This document shows, one piece after another, positions 7,569 through 17,091 of a DNA stretch of 64,000 bases (the stretch's first letter is position 1; the number at the start of each line of letters is the position of its first letter). The notes below the pieces were generated by a model that saw only the letters and a program-made list of their open reading frames with translations, did no database searches and was not told where the DNA came from. The DNA is from Bisbaumannia sp015645095 (GTDB taxonomy: Bacteria > Pseudomonadota > Gammaproteobacteria > Pseudomonadales > Halomonadaceae): positions 2,728,001-2,792,000 of the forward strand of contig CP141893.1 of assembly GCA_036871055.1 (NCBI GenBank). Reading direction: 5' to 3'. Made by a program: the position numbers and the translations under genes.

Positions 7569-8405
7569 TTAGCCGAAACGGCCGGTGATATAGTCGTGGG
7601 TGCGCTGATCGCTGGGGTTGGTGAAGATCTGGTCGGTGGTGTCCACTTCCACCAGATCCCCCATATGGAAGAAGGCGGTACGATCCGCGACCCGGGCCGC
7701 CTGTTGCATGTTGTGAGTGACCATCACGATGGTGTAGCTGTCGCTGAGCTCATCGATCAACTGCTCCACCTTGGCGGTGGCGATGGGATCCAGGGCCGAA
7801 CAGGGCTCGTCCATCAGGATCACCTCGGGGCTGACGGCGATGGTTCGGGCGATGCACAGGCGTTGCTGCTGGCCCCCGGAGAGGCCGGTACCGGGCTGGT
7901 CGAGGCGATCCTTGACCTCCTCCCAGAGGCCGGCCCGGCGCAGGCTGCCTTCGACGATATCGTCCAGCTCGCTGCGCCGCCTGGCCAGGCCATGCAGCCG
8001 CGGCCCGTAGGCGATGTTCTCGTAGATCGACTTGGGGAAGGGGTTGGGCTTCTGGAAGACGATGCCCACCTGGGCCCGCAGCAGCACCACATCGAGGCTG
8101 GGGTCATAGATATCGCTCTCATCCAGCTGCACCCGCCCCTCGACCCGACAACCGGGAATGGTGTCGTTCATGCGATTGAGGCAACGCAGGAAGGTCGACT
8201 TGCCGCAACCGGAGGGGCCAATAAAGGCCACCACCTCGTTCTCGTGAATATCCAGGTCGATGCCGTGGAGGGCCTCGGTGTCGCCATAGTGCACCTTGAC
8301 CTGCCGAGCGCGCATCTTGATCCGCTCGCTGGCCTTGCTGGTACGGCTATTGCCGGCCCCCAGGGGAGTGGGTGTCTCGATTGCCGCTTTTGTTGCCATG
8401 TTCAT
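7569..8405 (-). CDS. pstB: Phosphate ABC transporter ATPase PstB
   Basis: A 278-residue ATPase that powers high-affinity phosphate uptake. Walker A is GPSGCGKST, the signature LSGGQQQRLCIART, Walker B VILMDEPCSALDP, and the switch region MVTHNMQQAARV; QKPNPFPKSIYENIAYG is a strong PstB hallmark. I chose the ATG at 8405, preceded by GAGGTGG; two other in-frame starts exist at 8414 and 8399. It begins 2 bases after pstA ends and is the last gene of the operon. No phoU follows it here. Confidence 0.97.
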   Translation of the reverse strand: MNMATKAAIETPTPLGAGNSRTSKASERIKMRARQVKVHYGDTEALHGIDLDIHENEVVAFIGPSGCGKSTFLRCLNRMNDTIPGCRVEGRVQLDESDIYDPSLDVVLLRAQVGIVFQKPNPFPKSIYENIAYGPRLHGLARRRSELDDIVEGSLRRAGLWEEVKDRLDQPGTGLSGGQQQRLCIARTIAVSPEVILMDEPCSALDPIATAKVEQLIDELSDSYTIVMVTHNMQQAARVADRTAFFHMGDLVEVDTTDQIFTNPSDQRTHDYITGRFG

Positions 8406-8407
8406 CG

Positions 8408-9781
8408 TTACCACCTCGTCTCGAATCGCTTGCGCAGCCAGATGGCCAGCGCATTGAGGCTCAGCATCAGGCCCAGCAGCACGATGATCGCCGCCGAGGT
8501 GCGCGCCTCGAAGAAGTTGCGTAGTTCATTGCCCTGCCACAGGTAGATCTGCACCGGCAGGGCCGTGGACTGCTCCAGGGGCGTACCCGGCACATTGGCC
8601 ACGAAGGCATTCATGCCGATCAGCAGCAGCGGCGCGGTCTCGCCCAGGGCCTGGGCGACCCCCAGGATGGAGCCGGTGAGGATCCCCGGCAGCGCCAGGG
8701 GCAGCACATGATGAAAGACCGTCTGTACCCGTGAGGCACCGATGCCCAGCGCCGCCTGACGAATCGAGCCGGGAATCGAGCGCAGCGCCGCCCGGGTCGC
8801 GATGATGATGGTGGGCAGGGTCATCAGGGTCAGTACCAGTCCCCCCACCAGGGGTGCCGAGAGCGGCAGCCCCAGGTAACCGATGAAGATCGCCGCCCCC
8901 AGCAGGCCGAAGACGATGGAGGGCACCGCTGCCAGGTTGTTGATATTGATCTCGATCAGGTCGGTGAGGCGGTTCCGGGGCGCGAACTCCTCGAGATAGA
9001 TGGCACTCGCCACGCCCAGGGGCACCGCCAGCAGTATCACCACCAGCATCATGAATAGCGACCCCATGAAGGCGCCGGCCAGACCCGCCGAGGCCAGCGA
9101 ACTACGGGAGTCCGGGTTGAGGAAGAGTGCCGTGCTGAAGGCATTGGTGATCACACCCCGGTCATGCAGGGCATCCGCCCAGGCCCGGGTCTGGGCGCTC
9201 AACTGCTGCTGATGATCGGGCAGGCTGCGGTCGATATTGCCTTTCAACCAGACATCCACGTTGGCGCTGGCGAGCAGCTTGAGGGACCGCGTCTGGCCCA
9301 GCAGATCGGGGTCCTCGATAAAGCGGTCGCGCAGGGCGAACCGCTCGCCGGAAGCGATCAGGGCGCGCAGGTCACGGGCCTGACGGGCCTCCACCTCGCC
9401 CAGCTCCGCCATCAGGGCGCGATCGAGCAGTTGCTGCCAGTTGACCATCCCCACCTGACCCTGCCAGGCCAGATGACGCTCGCGGAAGTCGGCCTCGCTT
9501 TCGCCGGGGCCCCGCTCGGGCTTGGCCTCGACGCGGATCACCTCGGGATCGAAGTGGACATCCAGCGTGAAGGTGGCCTGCCAGAAGGCCGGCACGCCAC
9601 GCATCAGGATGCTGGCGAAGAGAATCGCCACCAGCCCCATGCCGAGGATCACGGCGCCCAGCCCCAGCCGACGGAAGCGGCGCTCCCGGGCATGGCGGCG
9701 CTTCAGCGAGGCCTCGATCAGGTCCCGTCGGCGCGAGTGGTCGACGCTTGCGGAAGTCGGAGTCATCGGGACCTCACTCAT
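8408..9781 (-). CDS. pstA: Phosphate ABC transporter permease PstA, long form
   Basis: A 457-residue permease, longer than the roughly 300 residues of E. coli PstA. After one membrane segment (about residues 40-60), some 170 hydrophilic residues (DUF3333-like) presumably face the periplasm, followed by the classic transport domain with the EAA-type motif AALGIGASRVQTVFHHVLPLALPGI. The start overlaps the end of pstC by 8 bases. An alternative ATG at 9766 would remove five residues. Confidence 0.95.
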   Translation of the reverse strand: MSEVPMTPTSASVDHSRRRDLIEASLKRRHARERRFRRLGLGAVILGMGLVAILFASILMRGVPAFWQATFTLDVHFDPEVIRVEAKPERGPGESEADFRERHLAWQGQVGMVNWQQLLDRALMAELGEVEARQARDLRALIASGERFALRDRFIEDPDLLGQTRSLKLLASANVDVWLKGNIDRSLPDHQQQLSAQTRAWADALHDRGVITNAFSTALFLNPDSRSSLASAGLAGAFMGSLFMMLVVILLAVPLGVASAIYLEEFAPRNRLTDLIEININNLAAVPSIVFGLLGAAIFIGYLGLPLSAPLVGGLVLTLMTLPTIIIATRAALRSIPGSIRQAALGIGASRVQTVFHHVLPLALPGILTGSILGVAQALGETAPLLLIGMNAFVANVPGTPLEQSTALPVQIYLWQGNELRNFFEARTSAAIIVLLGLMLSLNALAIWLRKRFETRW

Positions 9782-11147
9782 ATTGCTGGCGATATTTGCG
9801 CACCACGAGCAGTGCGATGACGTTCAGGCCCAGGGTGATGACGAACAGGGTCAAGCCCAGGGCGAAGGCGACCAGCGACTGGGGGCTGGCGAAGTCCATG
9901 TCGCCGGTCAGCTGATTGACGATGGTGACCGTGATGGTGGAGACCGCCTCGAAGGGATTGCCGTGCAGCACCGGGTTATTGCCCGCCGCCAGCACCACGA
10001 TCATGGTCTCACCGATGGCGCGACTGGCGGCCAGCAGGAAGGCGCCAACGATCCCCGGCAGGGCCGCCGGCAAGACCACCTGGCGGATGGTCTCCGACTT
10101 GGTGGCGCCGAGCCCCAGGGCCCCGTCCCGCAGGGCCTTGGGCACCTGGGTGATGATGTCGTCGGAGAGCGAGGAGACGAAGGGGATGATCATGATCCCC
10201 ATCACCAGGCCGGCGGTCAGGGCACTGGTGGTACGAATGCTGATGCCGATCAGGTCGCCGAGATCGGAGAGGAAGGGCCCGATCACGATCAGCGCGAAGA
10301 AGCCGTAGACGATGGTGGGAATCCCGGCCAGCACCTCGATCACCGGCTTGGCGACATTGCGCAGCCAGGGCGGCGCATATTCGGCCATGTAGATCGCGGT
10401 CATCAGGCCCACGGGGATCGCCACCAACAGGGCAATCCCGCTGACCATCAGGGTACCCCAGAGCAGCGGCAGGAGCCCGAACTCGCCCTGGCTGTCGGTC
10501 CCGGAGGTGCTGAAGCGGGGGTTCCAGGTGGTGCCCAGGAAGAAGTCCAGGGGGCTGACGAAGCGGAAGAAGTTGAGCGCCTCGCCCAGCATCGACAGCA
10601 CGATCCCCACGGTGGTGAGAATGGCCACCGCCGAGCTCATCGCCAGGGCCACCATGATCACCCGCTCGACCTGGTTGCGGGCGCGCAGGGAGGGCGAGAC
10701 GCGCCCCCGGGCATGAACCAGACCCGCCACCGCGACCACGGCCATCGCCGCGACCAGGATCAGGCGCCCCAGGGAGTCCAGTCGGGCCAGGTGCGCCGCC
10801 GCCGCCAGCTCCGCCTCGCTACCGCCGGAGGAGACCCGGTTGCCCGCCGCCAGGGCCGCGGCCCGACGCATGAAGGTGGCAAACTCCCGTTCGCCCAGGG
10901 CCAGCACCTCGGGGGGCAGCTGACGAATCACCAGTTGCTCCACCAGTTGTGGCCCCAGCAGGCTCCACAGCAGCAATAGGCCGAGTGCCGGCAGGCCACA
11001 CCACAGGGCCACCAGCACGCCATAATAGCCGGGGCGCGAGTGCAACCGGCGCGGCCCCTGGGCCAGGGCACGACTGCGTGTCAGGCCGACCTGGTAGGCC
11101 AGGGCCATCACGCAAAGCACACTAGCGATCAGTACGAGATTATTCAT
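9774..11147 (-). CDS. pstC: Phosphate ABC transporter permease PstC, long form
   Basis: A 457-residue partner of PstA. The N-terminal third contains two hydrophobic segments and a soluble loop not found in short PstC proteins. The C-terminal part has the permease domain, with GIPTIVYGFFAL and the EAA-type loop ALGLGATKSETIRQVVLPAA. Long PstA/PstC pairs are known in marine gammaproteobacteria. The start follows AGAGAGG. The gene is separated from pstS by a stable hairpin. Confidence 0.95.
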   Translation of the reverse strand: MNNLVLIASVLCVMALAYQVGLTRSRALAQGPRRLHSRPGYYGVLVALWCGLPALGLLLLWSLLGPQLVEQLVIRQLPPEVLALGEREFATFMRRAAALAAGNRVSSGGSEAELAAAAHLARLDSLGRLILVAAMAVVAVAGLVHARGRVSPSLRARNQVERVIMVALAMSSAVAILTTVGIVLSMLGEALNFFRFVSPLDFFLGTTWNPRFSTSGTDSQGEFGLLPLLWGTLMVSGIALLVAIPVGLMTAIYMAEYAPPWLRNVAKPVIEVLAGIPTIVYGFFALIVIGPFLSDLGDLIGISIRTTSALTAGLVMGIMIIPFVSSLSDDIITQVPKALRDGALGLGATKSETIRQVVLPAALPGIVGAFLLAASRAIGETMIVVLAAGNNPVLHGNPFEAVSTITVTIVNQLTGDMDFASPQSLVAFALGLTLFVITLGLNVIALLVVRKYRQQYE

Positions 11148-11166
11148 CCTCTCTCCGCATCACTGC

Positions 11167-11192
11167 GGCCGGGGCCCCGACGGGCCCCGGCC
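11167..11192 (-). promoter_or_regulatory. pstS-pstC intergenic hairpin
   Basis: A perfect 10-bp GC stem (GGCCGGGGCC/GGCCCCGGCC, loop of 6) in the 71-bp gap between pstS and pstC. Such hairpins usually lower read-through or protect the pstS end of the mRNA, so that the binding protein is made in excess over the permease. Confidence 0.6.
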
Positions 11193-11218
11193 GGCGTGAG
11201 TCTTCGACTCCCTGGGCG

Positions 11219-12223
11219 TTACTCGCCGGTGACGAGGGTGCGCGCCTGGAACTGGGCCAGGGCCTCGGCACGCTCGTCGTCATCCAGCGGGATCAGGCCG
11301 GCGTCTTCCAGCGGGCTGCCGTAGCCGGAGACCATCTCGTTGAGGAAGAACTCGGTGTATTCCGCCAACCCCGGGATCACATCCAGGTGCTCGCCCTTGA
11401 CATAGAAGAACAGCGGACGGGAGACCGGGTACTCGCCGGAGCCGATGGTCTCCAGGCTCGGGGTCACGCCATCCACGGTGGCCACCTGGAGGCGGTCGCG
11501 GTTCTGGTCGTAGAAGCTCAGGCCGAAGACGCCCACGGCGTCGGCCTGGGCATCGAGGCGCGCCAGGGTCTCGGTGTAGTCGCCGGCGATCTCGATGATG
11601 CGCCCGTCGCCACGCAGAGAGTGGCAGGCGTCACCATCCATGCCGAGGCTATCGCAGCCCGGATCCAGCACCTTCTCCTCGAACACCTCGCGGGTGCCGT
11701 GGTTGGAGGCCGGGATCACCAGCACGATCTCCTGATCCGGCAGCTCGGCGTCGATCTCGGACCAGCGAGTGTAGGGGTTGTCCACCACCTCGCCGTCGAC
11801 GGTCACCTGGCGGGCGGCGGCGGCGAACACATGGCCCGGGGTCAGGGCGAAGGCGCCCCGGTCGGCCCGGGAGGCAAAGACGATGCCGTCGTAGCCGAAC
11901 ATCACCTCCAGCACCTCGTTGACGCCGTTGGCCTGGCAGTTCTCAAGCTCGCCGTTGCGGATGGCCCGGGAGGAGTTGGCGATATCGATGGTGTTCTCGC
12001 CGACCCCCTGACAGAACTGGCGCAGGCCACCGCCAGAGCCACCGGAACCGACCACCGGCGTGCTGAACTGCGCCATGCTGTTGCCGAACTCTTCGGCCAC
12101 GATGCTGGCGAAGGGCAGCACGGTGGAGGAACCGGCGATCTGGATAGTTTCTCGGGCCTGGGCGACGCTCACGCTGCCCATGACGGCGGCGGCGATGGCG
12201 GTGGTCTTGATGATGCGATTCAT
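11219..12223 (-). CDS. pstS: Periplasmic phosphate-binding protein PstS
   Basis: A 334-residue solute-binding protein with an N-terminal Sec signal (cleavage probably after VAQA). The phosphate-binding features of the family are visible: IAGSSTVLPF near the mature start, VGSGGSGGGLRQF, IANSSRAI, and ASNHGTREVF. It captures phosphate for PstCAB. The ATG at 12223 has AGGAG seven bases upstream; a GTG at 12232 lies too close to that site. A Pho box lies 64 bp upstream, so PhoB induction under phosphate limitation is expected. Confidence 0.96.
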   Translation of the reverse strand: MNRIIKTTAIAAAVMGSVSVAQARETIQIAGSSTVLPFASIVAEEFGNSMAQFSTPVVGSGGSGGGLRQFCQGVGENTIDIANSSRAIRNGELENCQANGVNEVLEVMFGYDGIVFASRADRGAFALTPGHVFAAAARQVTVDGEVVDNPYTRWSEIDAELPDQEIVLVIPASNHGTREVFEEKVLDPGCDSLGMDGDACHSLRGDGRIIEIAGDYTETLARLDAQADAVGVFGLSFYDQNRDRLQVATVDGVTPSLETIGSGEYPVSRPLFFYVKGEHLDVIPGLAEYTEFFLNEMVSGYGSPLEDAGLIPLDDDERAEALAQFQARTLVTGE

Positions 12224-12286
12224 GCGAGTCACTCCTGTCGGTCGAAGAGGTTCTGCCTTGACGTGGGCTCACTTTGCCCAACGAAA

Positions 12287-12313
12287 ATGACAGCCGCATG
12301 ACAGGGAATGACG
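12287..12313 (-). promoter_or_regulatory. Pho box of the pst operon
   Basis: On the minus strand, CTGTCATGCGGCTGTCAT (12287-12304) is two perfect 7-bp PhoB half-sites with a 4-bp spacer. A third, partial CGTCAT lies 11 bp upstream (12308-12313). It sits at the position expected for PhoB activation of pstS. Confidence 0.93.
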
Positions 12314-12317
12314 TCGC

Positions 12318-13046
12318 CTAGAACAGCAACACCAGGGCCGCCAGGGTACAGACCGTCAGGGAAGCGGCCTGGATCACCCGGGCATTGAGGCGTGGCGCCA
12401 GCCAGGCGCCGAGGAGATGACCGACGAGCACCGCCGGCAGGTAGCTCAGCGCCAGTTGCCAGTGCCAGAGGCCGACCCGGCCGGCCAGGGCCAGCAGCGC
12501 CAGGGTGAGGCTGGCGGTGACGATAAAGTAGGCGGCCAGGTTGCCGCGCAGGCGATCCGGCGGCAGGCCATGCAGCAGCAGCGCCAGGGGCGGGCCGCCG
12601 ATGGCCGCCACGGTGCCGAAGATGCCCGACACCACCCCGGCCCCGAACAGGCTGGCGCGATTGACCGGCAGCCGGAAGCGCCCCAGGGTGATCGCCACGG
12701 TGCTGAGCACGATCAGTGCGATCACCTTCTCCAGCACCACCAGGGGGGCGGCCACCAGCAGCCAGAGCCCCAGGGCGTTGCCGGGCAGGCGCCCCACCAG
12801 GGCCATGCCGATGGCGTCCAGGCGAATCTCCCGGTAATAGCGCCGCACCATCATCAGCGACACCAGCAGGCCGAAGATCACCAGGATCACCGGCACCAGA
12901 CAAGGCTCCAGCAACAACAGCAAGGGCGCCCCCACCACCGCCAGGCCGAAGCCGGTGACCCGCTGCACCAGGGCCCCCAGCAACAGGACCAGGGCGCAGG
13001 CGCTCCAGACGGCGGGGGCCATCTCCAGCCACCAGGCCTCAGGCAT
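12318..13046 (-). CDS. TauE/SafE-family membrane transporter
   Basis: A 242-residue protein with about eight hydrophobic segments and the duplicated half-motifs of the TauE/SafE family (RVTGFGLAVVGAPLLLLL; SGIFGTVAAIGGPPLALLL). Members export sulfite, sulfoacetate or similar anions. The substrate is not known here. The start overlaps the end of the upstream MFS gene by 8 bases, so the two are probably co-translated. Confidence 0.88.
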   Translation of the reverse strand: MPEAWWLEMAPAVWSACALVLLLGALVQRVTGFGLAVVGAPLLLLLEPCLVPVILVIFGLLVSLMMVRRYYREIRLDAIGMALVGRLPGNALGLWLLVAAPLVVLEKVIALIVLSTVAITLGRFRLPVNRASLFGAGVVSGIFGTVAAIGGPPLALLLHGLPPDRLRGNLAAYFIVTASLTLALLALAGRVGLWHWQLALSYLPAVLVGHLLGAWLAPRLNARVIQAASLTVCTLAALVLLF

Positions 13047-14223
13047 AACGCGCCTTCGGCACCAGTCGGCGCAGCCCCAGGTTGGCGATCAGGCTCGCCC
13101 CCAGCATGGTCAACACCATGGGCCAGAGGCTATCGATCTCGAAGGCCCCCACCAGCACCCCGGCCAGGGCCCCGCAGCTGAACTGGATGCTGCCCTGCAG
13201 GGCGGTGGCGGTGGCACTCATGCCCGGAAAGTTATCCAGCAGGCAGGTGATGGCATTGGGGGCCACCAGGCCGATGGTGCCGGCGAACAGCATGATCAGC
13301 GGCACCACCAGCCACAGCGACTCCAGGCCGCTGGCCATCATCGCCACCAGCCCCAGGCCGGCAACCAGTTGAATGCCGAGCCCCAAGCGCAGGTTCTGCT
13401 GGGGCGTATAGCGGGACAGCAGGTGCATATTGAGGCGATTGGAGGCCAGCATGGTCAGCACATTGGCGCCGAACAGCAGCGGATAGTGGGAGGGCGAGAC
13501 GCCGAAGTGCTGCAGATAGACGAAGGGCGAGGCGGTGATAAAGGCAAACAGCCCGGCGAAGGTCATGGACGTGGCGCAGATATAGCCCAGGCTTTCGCGG
13601 TGGGTCAGGACCCTGGCGTAGTTGCCCAGCATCTGTCGCGGCGAGGCGGTGGGGCCATCGCGATGGCGGGTCTCCGGCAGCTTGGTGCCCAGCAGCCACA
13701 GCAGGAAGGCGGCATAGGCGGCCAGGAAGACGAAGATCAGCCACCAGTCGCCCAGATGCAACAGGCCGCTGCCCACCACCGGTGCCACCAGCGGCGCCAG
13801 CAGCATGATCATCGCCATGGTGGACATGACCCGGGCCGCCTCCCGGCCGCTGAAGCAATCGCGCACGATGGCCGCCGAATTGACCACCGTGGCCCCGCCG
13901 CCCAGGGCCTGAACGAAGCGCCAGGCCAGCAGGCTCGACAGGGACTCCACCTGGGTGATGGCCAGGCTGGCCAGCAGGAAGACCACCAGCCCCCCCAGCA
14001 GCACCGGGCGCCGGCCGAGGCGGTCCGAGAGCGGCCCGAAGAGCAGCTGGCCCACGGCGAATCCGGCCAGGAAGACGCTCAGGGAGAGCTCGGTGCGATG
14101 GATACTGGCGCCGATGCTCTCGGACAAGGCCCCCATGGCGGGCAGATAGGCATCGATGGCGAAGGGAGCCAGGGCGGTGTTGGCGGCCACCAGCAGCGCC
14201 AGGCGACGGGGGTCGAGAGTCAA
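13039..14223 (-). CDS. Bcr/CflA-family multidrug efflux MFS transporter
   Basis: A 394-residue drug:H+ antiporter-1 type carrier with 12 predicted membrane segments. It carries the family motifs FAIDAYLPAM (motif D1 region) and GPLSDRLGRRPVLL (motif A). The likely start is TTG at 14223, six bases after GGAGG. It is co-transcribed with the TauE-like gene; whether the two share a substrate is unknown. The closest functional analogues export bicyclomycin or sulfonamides. Confidence 0.88.
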   Translation of the reverse strand: MTLDPRRLALLVAANTALAPFAIDAYLPAMGALSESIGASIHRTELSLSVFLAGFAVGQLLFGPLSDRLGRRPVLLGGLVVFLLASLAITQVESLSSLLAWRFVQALGGGATVVNSAAIVRDCFSGREAARVMSTMAMIMLLAPLVAPVVGSGLLHLGDWWLIFVFLAAYAAFLLWLLGTKLPETRHRDGPTASPRQMLGNYARVLTHRESLGYICATSMTFAGLFAFITASPFVYLQHFGVSPSHYPLLFGANVLTMLASNRLNMHLLSRYTPQQNLRLGLGIQLVAGLGLVAMMASGLESLWLVVPLIMLFAGTIGLVAPNAITCLLDNFPGMSATATALQGSIQFSCGALAGVLVGAFEIDSLWPMVLTMLGASLIANLGLRRLVPKARYA

Positions 14224-14386
14224 GCGGGCCTCCGGGAAAAAGATAGGTTGCTAATTGTACTCCCTTGACGCCATGACGCCAGCCCTCGGCTTGCCGCGCC
14301 AGCTCAGGGCGAGCGTATTAGTCATAATGCAATAATTGACTGGCAGGCTAGCGACTCCGTTTTCCGATCCCCCCTGGAGTGCCGCC

Positions 14387-16039
14387 TTGACGCTGCTCGA
14401 TCGCCTTTCCCTTCGCCACCTCGCCCGCCTGCTACTGCTGTCGATTGCCCTGCTGGTGGGGGCCCTGACCCTCTTCGCCCTGCAGGTCACCCAGCAGAGC
14501 CGCACCCAGCTGATCGAGCTGGAGCGCGTCAATGTGCAGCAGGCCTCCTCCCTGAGCCGCCTGCAGGTCGCCGCCCTCGAGGGCCTGACCCGGATGGATC
14601 GCGCCCTGGAGCGCCAGCTGCGCCCCTCCCTCGGCGACCCCGAGGCCGCCCTCGAAGCGATCGAGCGTGAGCTGGCGATCATGGCCGCCGCCCAGGCCCA
14701 GTTCATGGCCGCTCCCTACGATGCCGCTCAGGCGGACATCCGCCAGCAACTGGCGGCCCACTATGAGCAACTGGACGAGGCCATGCGGGCGCAGCGGGAC
14801 GCCATCCTGCGTGGCGATCGGGCAGCCTACCGTGCGCTGACCCATGAGGCCATGGCGGCGAGCCATGCCCTTCACGCCGAGGCCCACCGCTTCCATGAGG
14901 ATGCCGACCGCCGCGTCGCCGACCTGATGCGCCGCGCCGATGCCCAGGCCCGCCTGGCCACCCTGGGACTGACCCTCGGCCTGGGCCTAGCGGCCCTGCT
15001 CCTGGCCGGCGTCGCCGTCTTCGGCCAGCGCCGGGTGCTCGGCCCCCTGCGGGAGGTCATCGCCCATTTCCAGCATATCTCGGCGGGGGATCTCTCCCGC
15101 CCTATCGCCTCCCGGGGCCGCCACGAGATTGGCCAGCTGTTCGCCGAACTCGCCCGCATGCAGGCGGCCCTGGCCGACATGGCGGTCGGCGTGCGCACGG
15201 GGGGCGAGCGGGTCCTGACCCATGCCCAGCAGGCCAGCCTCGGCAATCGCGCCCTGGCCGGCCACACCCAGCAACAGGCCAGCGCCCTGGAGCAGACCGC
15301 CGCCGGCCTCGACCAGCTCACCGCCACCGTGGCTCACAATGCCGAGCATGCGAATCAGGCCGCCTCGCTCAGCGCCTGCGCCAGTCAGCGGGCCCGGGAA
15401 GGCAGTGACCAAGTGGTTCAGTGCGTCGCGACCATGCAGGCCATCCGCGACGAATCGGGGCGTATCGCCGAGATTATCACCCTGATCGACGCCATCGCCT
15501 TCCAGACCAATATCCTGGCACTCAATGCCTCGGTGGAAGCGGCCCGGGCCGGTGAGCAGGGCCGGGGGTTCGCGGTAGTGGCCGGCGAGGTGCGCGCCCT
15601 CGCCGCGCGCAGCGCTACCGCAGCCGAGGATATCCGTCGCTTGATCGAGCGCTCCCTGTCACGCATCGAGAGCGGCACCGAACTCACCGCCCGCGCCGGA
15701 GACGGCATGCGCGCCATCGTCACGGCGGTCGACGAGGTCAGCACCCTGCTGGAGGGCATCTCCCAGGCCTCCCGGGAGCAGCATGACGGCATCGTCCAGC
15801 TCAACCAGGCCATGCGCCAGATGGAGGGGGTCACCCGGCAGTATCAGGAGAGGGCCCTGCAGGCAAACGAGGCGGCCCAGACCCTGGAACAGGAAGCCCG
15901 GGAGCTGGACACCCTGGCCTCGGGCTTCACGTTGGCCGAGCCAAAGGTGCGTCGCCAGCCTGAGGCCAGCCCGACCAGGCCGGCCAGGATCCCGCGTCGG
16001 CCCGCTTCCCCCATACCCAGCCTCGAGGGAGCTTGTTAG
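14387..16039 (+). CDS. Methyl-accepting chemotaxis protein
   Basis: A 550-residue transmembrane chemoreceptor. Membrane helix 1 spans about residues 12-33; a helical periplasmic sensor (probably four-helix bundle) follows, then membrane helix 2 near residue 190, a HAMP domain, and the cytoplasmic signalling hairpin with its conserved tip IDAIAFQTNILALNASVEAA near residue 370. No CheR-docking pentapeptide is seen at the C-terminus. I chose TTG at 14387, which has GGAG seven bases upstream; a TTG at 14336 is also in frame but lacks a binding site. The ligand is unknown. Confidence 0.92.
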   Translation: MTLLDRLSLRHLARLLLLSIALLVGALTLFALQVTQQSRTQLIELERVNVQQASSLSRLQVAALEGLTRMDRALERQLRPSLGDPEAALEAIERELAIMAAAQAQFMAAPYDAAQADIRQQLAAHYEQLDEAMRAQRDAILRGDRAAYRALTHEAMAASHALHAEAHRFHEDADRRVADLMRRADAQARLATLGLTLGLGLAALLLAGVAVFGQRRVLGPLREVIAHFQHISAGDLSRPIASRGRHEIGQLFAELARMQAALADMAVGVRTGGERVLTHAQQASLGNRALAGHTQQQASALEQTAAGLDQLTATVAHNAEHANQAASLSACASQRAREGSDQVVQCVATMQAIRDESGRIAEIITLIDAIAFQTNILALNASVEAARAGEQGRGFAVVAGEVRALAARSATAAEDIRRLIERSLSRIESGTELTARAGDGMRAIVTAVDEVSTLLEGISQASREQHDGIVQLNQAMRQMEGVTRQYQERALQANEAAQTLEQEARELDTLASGFTLAEPKVRRQPEASPTRPARIPRRPASPIPSLEGAC

Positions 16040-16076
16040 AGTGTCTAGACAAGACAGGAGCCCACAGGACACCCCC

Positions 16077-17015
16077 ATGGCCCAAGACAAGTTGACCCAG
16101 CTCAAGGCGATGACCACCGTGGTCGCCGACACCGGTGACCTGGAGGCGATTCGCCGTTTCCAGCCCCAGGATGCCACCACCAACCCCTCGCTGATCCTGC
16201 AGGCGGCCCAGCAGGCAGATCGCCGGGCGCGGCTGGCGGAGATCGCCCGCCACTGCACCGATATCGACGACGCCCTGGACACCGTGGCGGTGGAGATCGG
16301 CAGCGAGATCGCCGCCCTGGTGCCCGGCTATGTCTCCACCGAGGTCAGCGCCCGCCTCTCCTTCGATACCCAGGCCACCCTGGACCGGGCCCGGGCCCTG
16401 ATCGCCCGTTACGAACGGCATGGCGTGGGCCGCGAGCGCATCCTGATCAAGGTGGCCGCGACCTGGGAGGGGATCTGCGCCGCCCAGCAGCTGGAACGCG
16501 AAGGCATTCATACCAACCTCACCCTGCTGTTCAGCTTCGCCCAGGCCCAGGCCTGTGCCGACGCCGGCGTCACCCTGATCTCGCCTTTCGTCGGGCGCAT
16601 CCTCGACTGGCACCGGGCCCAGCAGCCGGACGCCGACTTCTCCGGCGACCAGGACCCGGGAGTCCAGTCGGTGCGACGCATCTACGAGCACTACAAGGGC
16701 CAGGGCTACAAGACCGTCGTCATGGGGGCCAGCTTCCGCAACCAGGGGGAGATCGAGGCCCTGGCGGGCTGCGACCGCCTGACCATCTCGCCGGCGCTGC
16801 TCGAGCAGTTGGCGGAGGACTCGGGCCCCCTGCCCCGCCGACTGGCGCCCCTGGACGACGCCGAGACCTCCGCCGGGGAGCCCCTGGACGAGGCGGAATT
16901 CCGCTGGGCCCTCAACGAGGATGCCATGGCCACCGAGAAGCTGGCCGAGGGGATCCGCAAGTTCATGGCCGACCAGCGCAAGCTGGAGGAGCTGCTGGCG
17001 GAACTGCGTCGCTAA
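16077..17015 (+). CDS. tal: Transaldolase
   Basis: A 312-residue TalB-type enzyme of the pentose phosphate pathway, transferring dihydroxyacetone from sedoheptulose-7-P to glyceraldehyde-3-P. DATTNPSLIL near the N-terminus and RILIKVAATWEGI, with the Schiff-base Lys, are diagnostic; MGASFRNQGEI is also conserved. The length is typical. As far as I recall, P. aeruginosa has the same neighbours (tal, STAS protein, PP2C response regulator, mlaA), which supports the assignments here. A strong terminator follows. Confidence 0.97.
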   Translation: MAQDKLTQLKAMTTVVADTGDLEAIRRFQPQDATTNPSLILQAAQQADRRARLAEIARHCTDIDDALDTVAVEIGSEIAALVPGYVSTEVSARLSFDTQATLDRARALIARYERHGVGRERILIKVAATWEGICAAQQLEREGIHTNLTLLFSFAQAQACADAGVTLISPFVGRILDWHRAQQPDADFSGDQDPGVQSVRRIYEHYKGQGYKTVVMGASFRNQGEIEALAGCDRLTISPALLEQLAEDSGPLPRRLAPLDDAETSAGEPLDEAEFRWALNEDAMATEKLAEGIRKFMADQRKLEELLAELRR

Positions 17016-17048
17016 GCCCCCTACGGGAGCGGTGTCACCCCAACGCAA

Positions 17049-17080
17049 AACGCCCCGGCCATGGCCGGGGCGTTTGTGTT
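17049..17080. terminator. Bidirectional terminator after tal
   Basis: A long palindrome (10-bp stem CGCCCCGGCC/GGCCGGGGCG) is flanked by AAAA on the left and TTTGTGTT on the right. Confidence 0.85.
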
Positions 17081-17091
17081 GGTTGATAGCC

